64,000 nucleotides of DNA from Nitrospirota bacterium (lineage in GTDB: Bacteria; Nitrospirota; Thermodesulfovibrionia; Thermodesulfovibrionales; JdFR-88). Every line of letters starts with the position of its first letter. Positions within the stretch are counted from its first letter, which is position 1. Shown here in pieces: positions 1 to 9,122 of the stretch. The DNA is taken from the NCBI GenBank assembly GCA_021825295.1, contig JAKAHV010000010.1:1-64000 (forward strand), written 5' to 3'. Below the pieces are notes generated by a model. It was not told the origin of the DNA. It searched no databases and was given only the letters and a program-made list of their open reading frames with translations. The position numbers were made by a program, and so were the translations under genes.

Positions 1-14
1 AAGATAAGGGTCAT

Positions 15-287
15 TCAGAGAAGGGCATACGGACTAAGAGATGAAGAATACCTTCGCCTAAAAGTCCTTACTTGCATGCTCAAGGAGATATAAATGACCC
101 ACACTCTTACGCGAAGACCCAAAAAAAAGAATGCCGCAGTCCGGGGAAGGCCCTTTTGATGCGGCGCGCAGGACATGATTTCATTTCCGGCGGGTATCCG
201 GGTGCCATAACACTGGGTAAAGGCGTAAAACAGCACTAACGAAAAAAATAGGCATCCGGTTATATGTCTTTTGCCAAGCTTCTTCAT
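15..287 (-). CDS. hypothetical small exported or membrane protein (weak)
   Basis: A 90-residue reading frame with an N-terminal Lys/Arg-rich start followed by a hydrophobic stretch (about residues 10-27) that looks like a signal peptide or membrane anchor. The rest is low in recognisable features and I know no family for it. It is divergent from the frame at 373, with 85 bases between the two starts, and a TATACT-like hexamer lies about a dozen bases before the start. No Shine-Dalgarno is visible. It may be a chance frame in lower-GC DNA; it is listed because both divergent frames open with a similar basic-plus-hydrophobic N-terminus. Confidence 0.25.
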   Translation of the reverse strand: MKKLGKRHITGCLFFSLVLFYAFTQCYGTRIPAGNEIMSCAPHQKGLPRTAAFFFLGLRVRVWVIYISLSMQVRTFRRRYSSSLSPYALL

Positions 288-372
288 AACGGTGTTTTAG
301 TATAGGCATTGTTGCCCCGGTATTTCAAGGTAATTTGAAACGGTCACGATATACATGCTAAACTAACGCATA

Positions 373-825
373 ATGCTTTATAGAGTCGGTCCTAAACGCC
401 TTATTGGCACGGCTTTTCTGCTTTGTTTCCTGTTTTATACAGTCTCGCCTCTGACTTCCAGCGTCATTGAACACGATGGGCATGGCCTGTGGGCGAGGCC
501 GTCAGGCTCGCTCTTAAGGAGCATCCACCTTTTTCTGCTGGAGACGCTGGTTTCGCAGTTTACCGTCCCTCCACCGGACCTTAACGAAGGCGTCCCATCG
601 ATTACCTTCTGCCTTTTACAGAAAAAAAATATAGTTGTTCCGTCTAAAAGAGATATATATGCGATGGATGTTCCGATACCGGAGGGACGGACGCCATGGA
701 ATCATGTGCCCGGGTGGTCTACGGTCTCCACGCTTTTCACTCCCGTGGACGCGCAAAAAGCAATCCATGGATTTCGTCTCCTTTATTCCGGCCTTTCTCC
801 GCCTACTGTCCACATCTCTTGTTAA
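373..825 (+). CDS. hypothetical small exported or membrane protein (weak)
   Basis: A 150-residue frame starting with ATG. Residues about 9-32 are hydrophobic after a short basic N-terminus, consistent with a signal peptide or anchor. The remainder is proline- and serine-rich without known motifs. Upstream, TTGAAA and TAAACT are spaced by about 18 bases and the start codon follows 8 bases after TAAACT, the close promoter-to-start arrangement seen at other genes here. I do not recognise a family. The C-terminal half could be spurious, because shadow frames overlap it in two other phases. Confidence 0.3.
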   Translation: MLYRVGPKRLIGTAFLLCFLFYTVSPLTSSVIEHDGHGLWARPSGSLLRSIHLFLLETLVSQFTVPPPDLNEGVPSITFCLLQKKNIVVPSKRDIYAMDVPIPEGRTPWNHVPGWSTVSTLFTPVDAQKAIHGFRLLYSGLSPPTVHISC

Positions 826-1025
826 GCTGCATCAGCGGGGTCTTTTTCCGTTTAAAGGCTGCTGACAAAACTAAATTCTGACCTTCCATTCGACGCTGGC
901 ACCGTCCTCCGCCTGATGCAGTATAGAAATATCTTTTTAATGTAGTGATAAAAAAGCTAACCGATTTTATGAGTTAAAGGTCTATCCAGCTAAAAAATCG
1001 GGCCGGCTGTGATTGGAGGCGCCAA
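826..1025. other. intergenic leader of the trehalose operon
   Basis: No gene seen. The end of this stretch carries GGAGG about 6 bases before the ATG at 1026, a clear Shine-Dalgarno for the first trehalose-operon gene. The AT-rich part around 920-990 is the likely promoter location, but no hexamer pair is convincing. Confidence 0.4.
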
Positions 1026-1694
1026 ATGATTCATGCGGAAGAGCCGTTTATATTCAATAAATGCATTGTTATTCCCAAGGCTATTGGGAAAAATGCAAAA
1101 AACCTTGAAGAGTTGAGGGAGATGATCGCTGAGGTAAAACCAGCTTCAATCTATCACCACACATATCAATGTTTCCTGAGAAGCCATATACCTGAGTATA
1201 CGAATGATTTTGCGCAGTGGACGGGTGAAAGCCTTGAGGCAAGAACGCTTTCCGAGCATCTTTGCATTATAGACCCCTATGAGTTTAGAGATATTGAAGA
1301 CCTCAGGAAAAAGCTGCTTGAAGTGATAGACGATTACAGGGAGAGATTCCCCGGCCGCGGAGATGTGGTCCCGGGAAACGAGTTTTTCTTCAATGAAGGC
1401 ATTACCATCAGTTCCCCGGCCGGAATGAGGGTCAGGAACCTCATCGAACTCCAAATAGCTATGAAATCCTTGGAGAAGGGCTCCATTTATTATCACTTTT
1501 ACGAGGCAAGGGCCCGTAACGGAGTGGATGACTTTTCGGCCTGGATGCTCGATGCCCTGGGGAAGAAACAACTGGCGAGCAAAATAAAAGCCATCGACCC
1601 ATTCATGCACAGCACGGAAGAGATAAGAACTCATATCATTGAAGCCATCGATGATGAGTTGAAAAGAGAAGTAGAGGAAGGAGAAACCTTTTGA
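1026..1694 (+). CDS. DUF5752 family protein, tandemly duplicated
   Basis: A 222-residue soluble protein that I place in the DUF5752 family, which is found next to trehalose genes; its biochemical role is unknown. The sequence is an internal duplication: residues about 7-104 and 121-212 align with each other. Each copy has an F-(I/F)-F-N start, a SIYHH or SIYYH block, a D-D/N-F-x-x-W block and a DP(Y/F)-x6-E-x2-R/L-x3-(L/I)-E-(V/A)-I-D-D helix. The conserved paired His/Tyr residues in each copy could bind a ligand or metal, which is inference. A GGAGG Shine-Dalgarno precedes ATG, and the stop overlaps the next start (TTGA), so it is the first gene of the operon. Confidence 0.8.
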   Translation: MIHAEEPFIFNKCIVIPKAIGKNAKNLEELREMIAEVKPASIYHHTYQCFLRSHIPEYTNDFAQWTGESLEARTLSEHLCIIDPYEFRDIEDLRKKLLEVIDDYRERFPGRGDVVPGNEFFFNEGITISSPAGMRVRNLIELQIAMKSLEKGSIYYHFYEARARNGVDDFSAWMLDALGKKQLASKIKAIDPFMHSTEEIRTHIIEAIDDELKREVEEGETF

Positions 1695-3946
1695 AGATCA
1701 CTCTTCGCCTGATCGTGTCCCTCTTCCTTGTAGTGGCGGCGGTCACAGTGGGCTTTTCATTTTACCAGGTGGACAAGGAAAAAAGCCGCATGGCCGATGA
1801 CCTTGAACGGAGGACCGCCATCCTTGCGGACAGCTTGAGGGAATCGGTGACATACCTCGCAAACCGGGGTCTGCCTGAAAGACTTAATCGGCTCGTTGTC
1901 AGGTTTGGCAACCGCAAGAGGCTAGAAGGCATTGCCGTGTTCGACTCGGGCGGCAATATTATAACCGTGACGCCGGAGCTTAAATCCGGGATATCACAGC
2001 CGTTCCCCGAAGCGGTAAAAACAATGCTGGACAACAGTCCTTCTGCCAAGCTTAAGGATTTAAACGGGAAAGAGACTTATATCTATGTTTTGCCGCTTCG
2101 GGCCAAAGGAAAAATTACCGGGGCGATGGCGCTCTTCGATGATGCCTCGTATATAGACGCCAGATTGAAAGAAATATGGAAGTCCAACCTGCTCAGGCTC
2201 CTTATCTACACTGTTCTCATTGTCTTCATAACTCTGGTCGTTGTGAGGTGGAGTATCACCGGTCCCATCGCCCGCATGGCCCAGTGGATGAGAGAGGTCA
2301 GGACGGGCAAGGACAAATCGGGCCAGCTCGCGCATTTCCCGAGAGGGGACATACTTTCTTCTCTGATCAACGAGGCGGCCCATATGGCAAAAAGCCTGAC
2401 GGCGGCGCGAGCCAAAGCTGAGGAAGAAGCAAAGCTGCGTTTCAATGCCGCTTCGCTTTGGACTGCCAACCGCCTGAAGGAACACATGAAGGCTGAGCTT
2501 GGCGGGAAAAAACTATTCCTTGTCTCTAACCGCGAGCCCTATATGCATACAAAAAACGGGCATGGGGTGAAATGCATTATCCCGGCTGGCGGCTTGGTCA
2601 CTGCGCTGGACCCGGTAATGCGCATTTGCGACGGCCTGTGGCTTGCGCATGGCAGCGGGGATGCCGACCGGGAAACCGTGGACGCACATGACAAGGTACT
2701 CGTCCCGCCGGAAGAACCGGCTTATACGCTGAAGAGGGTTTGGCTTTCGAAAGACGAGGAAAAGGGATATTATTACGGCTTCTCTAATGAAGGCATATGG
2801 CCGCTCTGCCATATTACGCATACCCGTCCTGTTTTCCGTCTTGAGGATTGGGTCTACTACCAGAAGGTGAACGAGAAATTCGCGGAGGCCCTGCTTGAGG
2901 AAATCAAGGATGAGGAATGCCCCCTGATACTGATACAGGACTACCACTTGGCGCTCCTGCCCATGCTTATAAAAGAGAAGCGTCCTGACACCAGGGTCGC
3001 GCTTTTCTGGCACATCCCCTGGCCAAATCCCGAGGCGTTCGGCATCTGCCCATGGCAGCAGGAAATACTCATGGGAATACTGGGTGCGGACCTCGTTGGC
3101 TTCCATATACAGTTTCATTGCAATAACTTCCTGGATGCGGTTGACCGGTTCCTAGAGTCCAAAACCGATTGGGAACAGTTCTCTGTTACCAGAGGCGGAC
3201 ACACGACCCTGGTGAAGTCTTTTCCGATCAGCGTAAGTTTTGAAAACTTCCCTGATAAAGAAAGTGCCATAAAAGGGAATAACTCATTGAGGGGGCAACT
3301 TTTCAAGGAGAAGGGGATACACGCAAAACACTTGGGCGTTGGCGTGGACCGCATAGACTATACGAAAGGCATCCCGGAGCGCTTCAGGGCGGTCGAACGC
3401 TTCCTGGAAAAACATCCCGAGTTCGTCGGGAAATTTTCTTTTGTGGAACTGGGAGCCCCGAGCCGCACCCATATCAAAAAATACCATGACCTCATGGCGG
3501 AAGTGGAGGAGACCGTTGAAAGCGTGAATTGGCGCTTCCAGACAAAAGAGTGGAAGCCAATACTGTTTTTGAAGGCCCACCACACCCACGAGGAGATAAA
3601 TCGCTTCTACAAGACGGCCGACGTGTGCATGGTCACATCCCTGCACGACGGGATGAACCTTGTGGCAAAAGAGTTCGTGGCAGCCCGTGACGACGAGGAC
3701 GGCGTTTTGGTCCTGAGCCAGTTTGCCGGCGCGTCAAGAGAGCTTACCGACGCGCTTATCATTAATCCTTACGACATAGAGGAAATGGCTGATACCATCT
3801 ATCGGGCCCTTACAATGAAACCTGGAGAAAAAAGCGAACGAATGGCGCGCATGCGGCAGGTGGTGAGGGAAAATAACATCTACCGCTGGGCGGGGGACCT
3901 GATCATGGCGCTTGCCCGCCTCAGGCCCTCCAGTTGCGGAGAATGA
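1691..3946 (+). CDS. otsA: membrane-anchored sensor-like trehalose-6-phosphate synthase (HAMP-GT20)
   Basis: A 751-residue fusion. Residues 5-25 form TM1, 26-163 an extracytoplasmic domain of Cache/PAS type (a strand pattern around FDSGG at 84-88), 167-187 TM2, about 188-245 a HAMP-like linker and coiled coil, and about 274-745 a GT20 domain. GT20 landmarks are DYHL at 417-420, HIPWP at 441-445, RIDYTKG at 554-560 and the late [12 protein letters not shown] block. Known reaction: UDP-glucose plus glucose-6-phosphate gives trehalose-6-phosphate. The start is TTG, decided by AGGAAGGAG ending 7 bases upstream and by overlap with the preceding stop. A receptor-style front end suggests direct control by an envelope signal such as osmolarity; that is inference. 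HAMP-GT20 fusions exist elsewhere in anaerobic Proteobacteria-like groups as far as I know. Confidence 0.93.
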   Translation: MKITLRLIVSLFLVVAAVTVGFSFYQVDKEKSRMADDLERRTAILADSLRESVTYLANRGLPERLNRLVVRFGNRKRLEGIAVFDSGGNIITVTPELKSGISQPFPEAVKTMLDNSPSAKLKDLNGKETYIYVLPLRAKGKITGAMALFDDASYIDARLKEIWKSNLLRLLIYTVLIVFITLVVVRWSITGPIARMAQWMREVRTGKDKSGQLAHFPRGDILSSLINEAAHMAKSLTAARAKAEEEAKLRFNAASLWTANRLKEHMKAELGGKKLFLVSNREPYMHTKNGHGVKCIIPAGGLVTALDPVMRICDGLWLAHGSGDADRETVDAHDKVLVPPEEPAYTLKRVWLSKDEEKGYYYGFSNEGIWPLCHITHTRPVFRLEDWVYYQKVNEKFAEALLEEIKDEECPLILIQDYHLALLPMLIKEKRPDTRVALFWHIPWPNPEAFGICPWQQEILMGILGADLVGFHIQFHCNNFLDAVDRFLESKTDWEQFSVTRGGHTTLVKSFPISVSFENFPDKESAIKGNNSLRGQLFKEKGIHAKHLGVGVDRIDYTKGIPERFRAVERFLEKHPEFVGKFSFVELGAPSRTHIKKYHDLMAEVEETVESVNWRFQTKEWKPILFLKAHHTHEEINRFYKTADVCMVTSLHDGMNLVAKEFVAARDDEDGVLVLSQFAGASRELTDALIINPYDIEEMADTIYRALTMKPGEKSERMARMRQVVRENNIYRWAGDLIMALARLRPSSCGE

Positions 3947-4782
3947 AAAGCGAGGACAGGGGCCACCAGGGGAAAGGCGGAGGGCCGGTTTACTTCTTCA
4001 GCGCGAAAGCAGGCCCGGTTTCAGGATCGCTTCCGGGCCGCAGGCTTGCCCTTTTTCTGGATTTCGACGGCACGCTGGTGCCGATCCAGAAGGACCCGGC
4101 CAAGTGTGTGCTATCCCGGCAGATGAAAGAGCAACTGCGATCGCTGGCAGATTCAGACCGCCATCTTGTGACAATACTAAGCGGCAGGACGCTCAGTGAT
4201 ATCAAAGCGAGAGTGGGCATACGGAACATCTGCTATGGCGGCAATCACGGTCTTGCCATATCAGGGAAAGACATGCGGTTTATTCATTCCGGGGCCAGCG
4301 CAATTATTCCCATTATTAATAAACTGGGGCGCAGCCTGGAAAAAGAGATCGCATGCTTTGACGGGGCTTGGGTCGAAAGGAAAAAATTTTCCTTAAGCCT
4401 TCATTACCGTTCGGTAGGCAATAGGGAAATTCCGGGATTGAAAAGGACTTTCTTTAGAGTTGTGAAGGGATTTCCTTACAATGAGAAGCTCACGATTGTG
4501 AAAGGCAAGAAGGTCTTGGAACTGATGCCCGATATATCATGGGACAAAGGGCGAGCCGCACTTTGGATACTTAATAAATTGAGAGGCCGATACCTCCCCA
4601 TATTCGTAGGCGACGATATTACCGATGAGGCGGCTTTCAGAGCATTGAAAAATAGCGGCGTAACGATCCGGATAGGGAAGTCGAAGAGAACCCTTGCCAG
4701 TTATTATTTAAAAGGTCACCGGGAGGCGTCCCGATTTCTGAATAGCATGCAAGACTATTTTCCGAATGAGGTAAGGACATGA
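3943..4782 (+). CDS. otsB: trehalose-6-phosphate phosphatase
   Basis: A HAD-superfamily phosphatase that converts trehalose-6-phosphate to trehalose. Motif I DFDGT lies about 40 residues in, motif II is the ILSGR block, and the late GDDITDEAAF block supplies the acidic metal-binding motif. The length (279 residues from this ATG) is usual for OtsB. I chose the ATG that overlaps the otsA stop (ATGA); a TTG nine bases upstream in the same frame is the alternative. It is translationally coupled to otsA, so synthase and phosphatase are made together. The N-terminal 30 residues before the HAD core are basic and Gly-rich and look unstructured. Confidence 0.92.
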   Translation: MKSEDRGHQGKGGGPVYFFSAKAGPVSGSLPGRRLALFLDFDGTLVPIQKDPAKCVLSRQMKEQLRSLADSDRHLVTILSGRTLSDIKARVGIRNICYGGNHGLAISGKDMRFIHSGASAIIPIINKLGRSLEKEIACFDGAWVERKKFSLSLHYRSVGNREIPGLKRTFFRVVKGFPYNEKLTIVKGKKVLELMPDISWDKGRAALWILNKLRGRYLPIFVGDDITDEAAFRALKNSGVTIRIGKSKRTLASYYLKGHREASRFLNSMQDYFPNEVRT

Positions 4783-5171
4783 CCGATGTTGATTTCCCTG
4801 AAGAGCTGCAACTTTTCATAGAGACCTGCCTGCCGACTGTGGATGCGATGGAGCTGTTGCTTCTCCTTTCGCGGCACAGAGAAAGGCTTTGGCGGCCTGA
4901 AAATCTCATGAATGAATTGCAACCCGATACTGTCATCAAGCTCTCCGCACTCAGAGAATATCTCACATTTTTCAAGGAACGGGGTTTGATAACCGAAACA
5001 AGGGAGGGCCGGTATCAGCTCGGACCGCTTTCCGAGGAAACGGAAACTGTCGTCAAGATGTTGACCACAGCTTACAACACACGGCCGGTCACGCTTATTC
5101 GCATGGTTTATTCCCTGGCCGACCGTAAAATCAGTTTGTTTGCAGACGCTTTTAAGTTTAAAAAGGAGTAA
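4779..5171 (+). CDS. conserved hypothetical, winged-helix-like protein of the trehalose operon
   Basis: A 130-residue protein overlapping otsB by 4 bases (ATGA), so it is the fourth gene of the operon. The middle (about residues 36-84) has the helix-helix-strand pattern of a winged-helix fold: a WRPENLMNEL helix, a KLSALREYLTFFKERGL recognition-type helix and a short GRYQLGP wing. No catalytic motif is seen. It could be a DNA-binding regulator of the operon or a protein-interaction module. I do not recognise a named family, and the winged-helix assignment is by eye only. Confidence 0.65.
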   Translation: MTDVDFPEELQLFIETCLPTVDAMELLLLLSRHRERLWRPENLMNELQPDTVIKLSALREYLTFFKERGLITETREGRYQLGPLSEETETVVKMLTTAYNTRPVTLIRMVYSLADRKISLFADAFKFKKE

Positions 5172-5451
5172 CCTCAAGCTTCATGTCCGCTTCCATGAAA
5201 GGAGCGTATAGGTCATTTCTTTTTTTATTGGCACGCTCTTTTTATATTTTTTGAAGGTATTTTATTCCGATCGTAACCCGTTTTCTGAAAAGGATCAGAT
5301 ATATGACAAATTTAGGGCGAAGTTTAGTATCCGCCGCATGCCCTTAAAGGTGTGGAATGGAAGGGGCATAACGCACCGGGGTTATCCTTGAGCGGACGGG
5401 TAATAATGTTTCCGGGATAAATGCTGCGGCAAGCCGCAGGGAATATCAATT
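5172..5451. other. convergent intergenic region
   Basis: A 280-base gap between the trehalose operon and a convergent minus-strand gene. AAAGGAGCGT at 5198-5207 can pair with ACGCTCTTTT at 5232-5241, just before a T-rich run, a weak terminator candidate for the plus-strand operon. A cleaner hairpin lies at 5424-5439. No gene is seen. Confidence 0.4.
5424..5439 (-). terminator. hairpin between convergent genes
   Basis: CTGCGGC and GCCGCAG form a 7-bp perfect stem with a 2-base spacer, 12 bases beyond the stop of the minus-strand gene at 5452. The T-tract on either side is poor, so efficiency is doubtful. Confidence 0.4.
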
Positions 5452-6264
5452 CTAATACAGAAATCTTTGCAGGCGCTTGAGGCTCTCAAGCGCGTCGGCG
5501 GGGCTGTGGGCCTCAATCGTATGGACAACATTCCCCAACCCCCTCACCTCGTTGAACAGGGTTTGGAAGGGGAACCTGCCCTCGCCGATTGGCCGGTGGG
5601 CGTCATGGGAGCCGTCGTTGTCGTGGAGGTGCATCTCGATCAGGTATTTCTTTAGCGGCCCAAGCCAGGCCTCAAGCGGGGATTTCGTGAAGAGGTTGAA
5701 ATGCCCGGTATCGAAGCAGAGGCCGAAATTCGCGCAGCCCAGTCGCCCGAAAAGGGCGATGAGGTTCTCCGGGCTGTCCTCGAAGATGTTCTCAACGGCG
5801 ATCCTGATGCCGTCCTTGCGGGCCTTTTCGATAAGCGGCCCCCATGTGAGAACGGATTTTTCAAGCCATATGTCCACCCGCATCGCGTATTTCCATTTCT
5901 CATAGCCTGAATGGAATACTACGGTTGCGGCGCCCAGCGCCCGCGCCATTTCCAGCGCCCTTTCGAAACGCGACATGGTCACGGCCCTGACCTTGTCGTC
6001 GACCGCGCCCGGGGAGAGGTCCATGAACGGGGCGTGGATGGAGAGCTCCGGCCGGTAATCCAGAAGCCCCATCGTCTGCCGCAGCCAGTCCGCCCCCAGG
6101 GTGTCCATGTCGCTGCCCTGGACGTACAGCTCAATGTCCAGGCCGTGCCGGCCAAGCACGGGGGCAAACTCCGGCAATCTTCCGAAGGGGACGTGTATGT
6201 GCGGGCGTATCAATTTTCCTGTGGGTCCTGTTTGCCGGCCGGCCTCATGCCACGCCCGGCGCAT
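5452..6264 (-). CDS. sugar phosphate isomerase/epimerase family (xylose-isomerase-like TIM barrel)
   Basis: A protein of up to 270 residues with the metal-binding motif series of AP-endonuclease-2/xylose-isomerase-like barrels: SIHAPF, VFHSG, AVEN, CFDTGH, EMHLHDN and IEAH, in barrel order. These carry the usual Glu/His/Asp divalent-metal ligands. The substrate is not predictable. The ATG at 6264 gives a non-conserved basic N-terminus and no Shine-Dalgarno; a TTG at residue 18 (6213), preceded by AGGAAAA, would start right at the first barrel strand and is a plausible true start. It lies 6 bases after fmdB on the same strand, so the two are probably co-transcribed. Confidence 0.8.
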   Translation of the reverse strand: MRRAWHEAGRQTGPTGKLIRPHIHVPFGRLPEFAPVLGRHGLDIELYVQGSDMDTLGADWLRQTMGLLDYRPELSIHAPFMDLSPGAVDDKVRAVTMSRFERALEMARALGAATVVFHSGYEKWKYAMRVDIWLEKSVLTWGPLIEKARKDGIRIAVENIFEDSPENLIALFGRLGCANFGLCFDTGHFNLFTKSPLEAWLGPLKKYLIEMHLHDNDGSHDAHRPIGEGRFPFQTLFNEVRGLGNVVHTIEAHSPADALESLKRLQRFLY

Positions 6265-6270
6265 GAGGTC

Positions 6271-6582
6271 TTATTTGGGCTTTGGGGCCGGGGCCGGTTT
6301 CCCCTTTTCACTTTTTGCCGCGGCCGCAGGCTGGGCCCCGGTCTTTTTTTCGGGTGCGCCGGCCTTCTTTTTGCCGTTTCCGGAGGACCCGGAACCGGTC
6401 CCCTTGCGGGCGTAATCAGTGACGTACCAGCCCGTGCCTTTTAGTACAAAAGAGGTATTTGATATGAGTTTTTTCAGCTTTCCCTTGCATTTGGGGCATT
6501 GCGTAAGCAGCGGGTCGCTGAATTTCTGGAATGCCTCGTGCCGCGCCCCGCAACTCTCGCAAATGTACTCGTAAATAGGCAT
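6271..6582 (-). CDS. FmdB-family zinc ribbon protein
   Basis: A 103-residue protein beginning [12 protein letters not shown], the hallmark of FmdB-type putative regulatory zinc ribbons, with two CxxC pairs (C8/C11 and the CPKC pair about residue 29). The C-terminal half is low-complexity Lys/Gly/Pro/Ala and probably disordered. The family function is unknown; the name comes from the formamidase/acetamidase regulator FmdB. GGAGG occurs 13 bases upstream of ATG, a long spacing. It is probably co-transcribed with the downstream isomerase-like gene. Confidence 0.85.
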   Translation of the reverse strand: MPIYEYICESCGARHEAFQKFSDPLLTQCPKCKGKLKKLISNTSFVLKGTGWYVTDYARKGTGSGSSGNGKKKAGAPEKKTGAQPAAAAKSEKGKPAPAPKPK

Positions 6583-6710
6583 GCTATTATGTTCCTCCGC
6601 GTAAAACCGGTGAAGTATATGACCAATTTATAATATATAAGGAATCCGGCAGCCGCGTCAAATAAGGAGTTTGCCCCAGGTTCCTGCCTTGTGGTGAAAC
6701 TTTCCGCCCC

Positions 6711-8189
6711 TTAATCCCCCTGGGTTACGGAGAGCCGGACCCTCGATTTAAGGTGCGCTGGCGCATGCTTGATCCCGTAGGTGAAATATATGAAGAGACC
6801 GATTACAAGCCATATGACGAGCCGGAGCCAGGTCTCAACCGGCAGGCCGGCCATGAGGTAGAGGCAGGAGACGATGCCAAGTATGGGCGTTGCCGCGCCG
6901 CCCGGGGCCCTGAAGACCCTCTTTGCGTCCGGCCGGGTGTACCTCAATACGAGCACGCCGGAGCAGACTATCACGAAGGCCAGCAGCGTGCCGATGCTCA
7001 CCATCTCCCCCACTATTCCCAGGGGCAGAAGGGCGGCGGCCGCCGCCGTGACGCATCCTGTGATTATCGTGTTTACGTAAGGGGTCCTGAACCTCGGATG
7101 GACCGTGGCCGCCCACTTGGGCAGGAGCCTGTCTTTCGCCATGGTGAAGAATATCCTGGACTGTCCCAGCAGAAGCACCAGCACGGTTGAGGTAAGCCCG
7201 GCTATCGCCCCGACCTTTAAAAGCGGAGAAAACCAGTAGAGCTTCATCGCATCCAGCGCCACCGCGAAGGGGGCTGGCACATTCAGTCTGGCATAGGGGA
7301 CAACCCCGGTCAGCACCAGCGAGACGGCAACGTAGAGGAGCGTGCAGATAAACAGGCTTCCGAGGATGCCTATGGGCATGTCGCGTTTCGGGTTTTTGGC
7401 CTCCTGCGCCAGGGTTGAGACCGCGTCGAAGCCTATATAGGCGAAGAATATGACGCCCGCCCCCCTCAGCACGCCGCTTACGCCGAACATCCCGAACTGC
7501 CCGGCATTCGGCGGTATGAAGGGGTGCCAGAGGGCAGGTTTAATGAAATGTATTCCGACGAAGATGAATGCCAGGATTATCGCGATCTTAATGAAGACGA
7601 CCGCGGCGTTCACGGCGGCCGACTCCCTGATGCCAAGCACGAGTATAGAGGTTACGAAGACCACAAGCAGGACGGCAGGCAGGTTGAAGAGGGACCCGGT
7701 GAGAAACCACTTATGGAGCACGGGGTTGAAGTCATACGGCGGGCCTGAAAGCGCGGCCGGGAAGTTTATGCCCAGGTCCTTCAGGAAGCTCAGAAAATAG
7801 CCGGACCACCCTATGGAGACGGTGGTAGCGCCCAGCGTGTATTCGAGTATCAGGTCCCAGCCGATTATCCAGGCCAGAAACTGCCCGAGAGTGGCGTACG
7901 CGTAAGTGTAGGCGCTGCCGGCGATGGGCAGCATCGAGGCGAACTCCGCGTAGCAGAGGCCGGAAAAACCGCAGGCTACGGCGGAAAGCAGGAAGGAGAT
8001 GACGATGCCCGGCCCCGCGTTCTGGGCCGCCGCATGCCCCGTCAGGACGAATATCCCCGCCCCTATTATGACGCCGATGCCAAGCAGTATAAGGTTTACG
8101 GGGCCTATCGAACGCCGGAGACTGTGGGTTTCGTCGAACGCCTCTTCCTGAATCGATTCGAGGGTCTTCTTAAGAAGTAATCTCTTCAT
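6711..8189 (-). CDS. APC-superfamily amino acid permease (cationic amino acid transporter type)
   Basis: A 492-residue integral membrane protein with about 12 hydrophobic helices. The first helix carries [11 protein letters not shown], the substrate-binding signature of APC transporters, followed by a [12 protein letters not shown] loop. [21 protein letters not shown] block (helix 6 region) is typical of YfnA/CAT-like members. It probably imports or exchanges amino acids across the inner membrane; substrate unknown. A TATAAT-like element and an AAGGACGGG Shine-Dalgarno precede the ATG, so unlike several neighbours this gene has a leader. Confidence 0.9.
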   Translation of the reverse strand: MKRLLLKKTLESIQEEAFDETHSLRRSIGPVNLILLGIGVIIGAGIFVLTGHAAAQNAGPGIVISFLLSAVACGFSGLCYAEFASMLPIAGSAYTYAYATLGQFLAWIIGWDLILEYTLGATTVSIGWSGYFLSFLKDLGINFPAALSGPPYDFNPVLHKWFLTGSLFNLPAVLLVVFVTSILVLGIRESAAVNAAVVFIKIAIILAFIFVGIHFIKPALWHPFIPPNAGQFGMFGVSGVLRGAGVIFFAYIGFDAVSTLAQEAKNPKRDMPIGILGSLFICTLLYVAVSLVLTGVVPYARLNVPAPFAVALDAMKLYWFSPLLKVGAIAGLTSTVLVLLLGQSRIFFTMAKDRLLPKWAATVHPRFRTPYVNTIITGCVTAAAAALLPLGIVGEMVSIGTLLAFVIVCSGVLVLRYTRPDAKRVFRAPGGAATPILGIVSCLYLMAGLPVETWLRLVIWLVIGLFIYFTYGIKHAPAHLKSRVRLSVTQGD

Positions 8190-8363
8190 CCCGTCCTTTT
8201 TTCAAAATCTTCTTCAGGGGCGACGAATTATTATAGCCCAACTCCGGCATGTAAAGCGATTTGCGAGGAAAGTAGGGGGTCATTTTGCGGATGCAGACCG
8301 GGCAGAAGACGGATGGGAGCATGGCTTGCGTCATGTCCGCGAAGCGCGGCCGGCGGGGGAGCG

Positions 8364-8696
8364 TCAGGGCTCGATGAGCCGGGCGATCTTCTTCCTCTCT
8401 CTCATCATATCGGCCATCACCTCGCGCATCAGGCTGCAGGCCTCGATGACCTTGGGATGGGCGATGCTGTAATAGATATTGACGCCGTCTCTTCTTGTTT
8501 TCAGTATCCCCTTGTGGCGCATCATCGCCAGGTGCTGGGAGACGTTCGCCTTCGGCACGCCCAGGATTTCGACAAGCTCCGTTACGCTCTTCTCCCCGGA
8601 CTTAAGCGCGTTGATTATCTCGAGCCTCTTGGAGCTTGCGATAGTCTTGCAGATCTCGGCCTGTATCTCAAAGATCGTCTTGCTGGGTTTTTGCAT
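8364..8696 (-). CDS. ArsR-family winged-helix transcriptional regulator
   Basis: A 110-residue helix-turn-helix protein. Residues about 20-85 form the ArsR winged helix: a SKRLEIINAL helix, VTELVEILGVPKANVSQHLAMM as the helix-turn-helix, then a TRRDGVNIYYSI wing. It lacks the CxC metal site in the recognition helix, so a metal inducer is not supported; Cys17 and one Cys near residue 87 are the only thiols. The promoter is close to consensus and the start codon lies 8 bases beyond the -10, implying a leaderless mRNA. It is divergent from nothing obvious and its targets are unknown; autoregulation is likely, given repeats in the promoter. Confidence 0.88.
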   Translation of the reverse strand: MQKPSKTIFEIQAEICKTIASSKRLEIINALKSGEKSVTELVEILGVPKANVSQHLAMMRHKGILKTRRDGVNIYYSIAHPKVIEACSLMREVMADMMRERKKIARLIEP

Positions 8697-8732
8697 TTAT
8701 ATACTATTTATGGAATTGCCGTGTTTTGTCAA
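8697..8732 (-). promoter_or_regulatory. promoter of the arsR-type gene
   Basis: TTGACA (8732-8727), a 16-base spacer and TAAATA (8710-8705), then 8 bases to the ATG at 8696. ATTTAT is repeated directly with a 5-base gap across the -10 region, a candidate operator. Confidence 0.6.
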
Positions 8733-8739
8733 GGGTTTT

Positions 8740-8756
8740 CGAACTGTTTTGGTTCG
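8740..8756. promoter_or_regulatory. palindromic operator candidate
   Basis: CGAAC and GTTCG flank a 7-base centre just upstream of the -35 of the ArsR-type gene. It is a small dyad that could be an operator. Confidence 0.3.
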
Positions 8757-8765
8757 GGTGGTCCG

Positions 8766-9122
8766 CTAATCAGTTTCAAAGGCGTCTTTTATGTGCTCCA
8801 GGCCGCCGGGGCCGATGGCGATCACATCGAATCTGGCCGGCCTCTCCGTTTTTTCGACGGCCATGTAGCTGCGGGCCGCATCCATCATCTTGCGCTGTTT
8901 TTTGAAGTCGACGGCTTCCTCCGGGGCGCCGAAGAGACCCGAGCTTCTGGCCTTGACCTCCACGAAGACAAGCCAGGGGCCGTCCTCCGCGATGATGTCT
9001 ATTTCCGCCTTTTTCACGCGGAAATTGCGGCAAAGTATCCTGTAGCCTATTTTTTCCAGGTATTTTGCGGCCTTTTGCTCAGAACTCCGGCCCAGGCCCG
9101 CTTTTTCCAGCAATCCCTTCAA
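8766..9122 (-). CDS. YraN/UPF0102-family putative endonuclease
   Basis: A 118-residue protein of the YraN family, a Holliday-junction-resolvase-like nuclease fold. The core shows E15, the AEIDIIAEDG block and VFVEVKARSS, giving the D-x(n)-ExK active-site pattern of PD-(D/E)xK nucleases. Function is unproven for most members. It overlaps the upstream Toprim gene by 44 bases, an unusually long same-strand overlap, so the start may instead be internal, though the G-R-x-x-E-x-x-A block near the N-terminus is needed for the fold. Confidence 0.85.
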   Translation of the reverse strand: MKGLLEKAGLGRSSEQKAAKYLEKIGYRILCRNFRVKKAEIDIIAEDGPWLVFVEVKARSSGLFGAPEEAVDFKKQRKMMDAARSYMAVEKTERPARFDVIAIGPGGLEHIKDAFETD

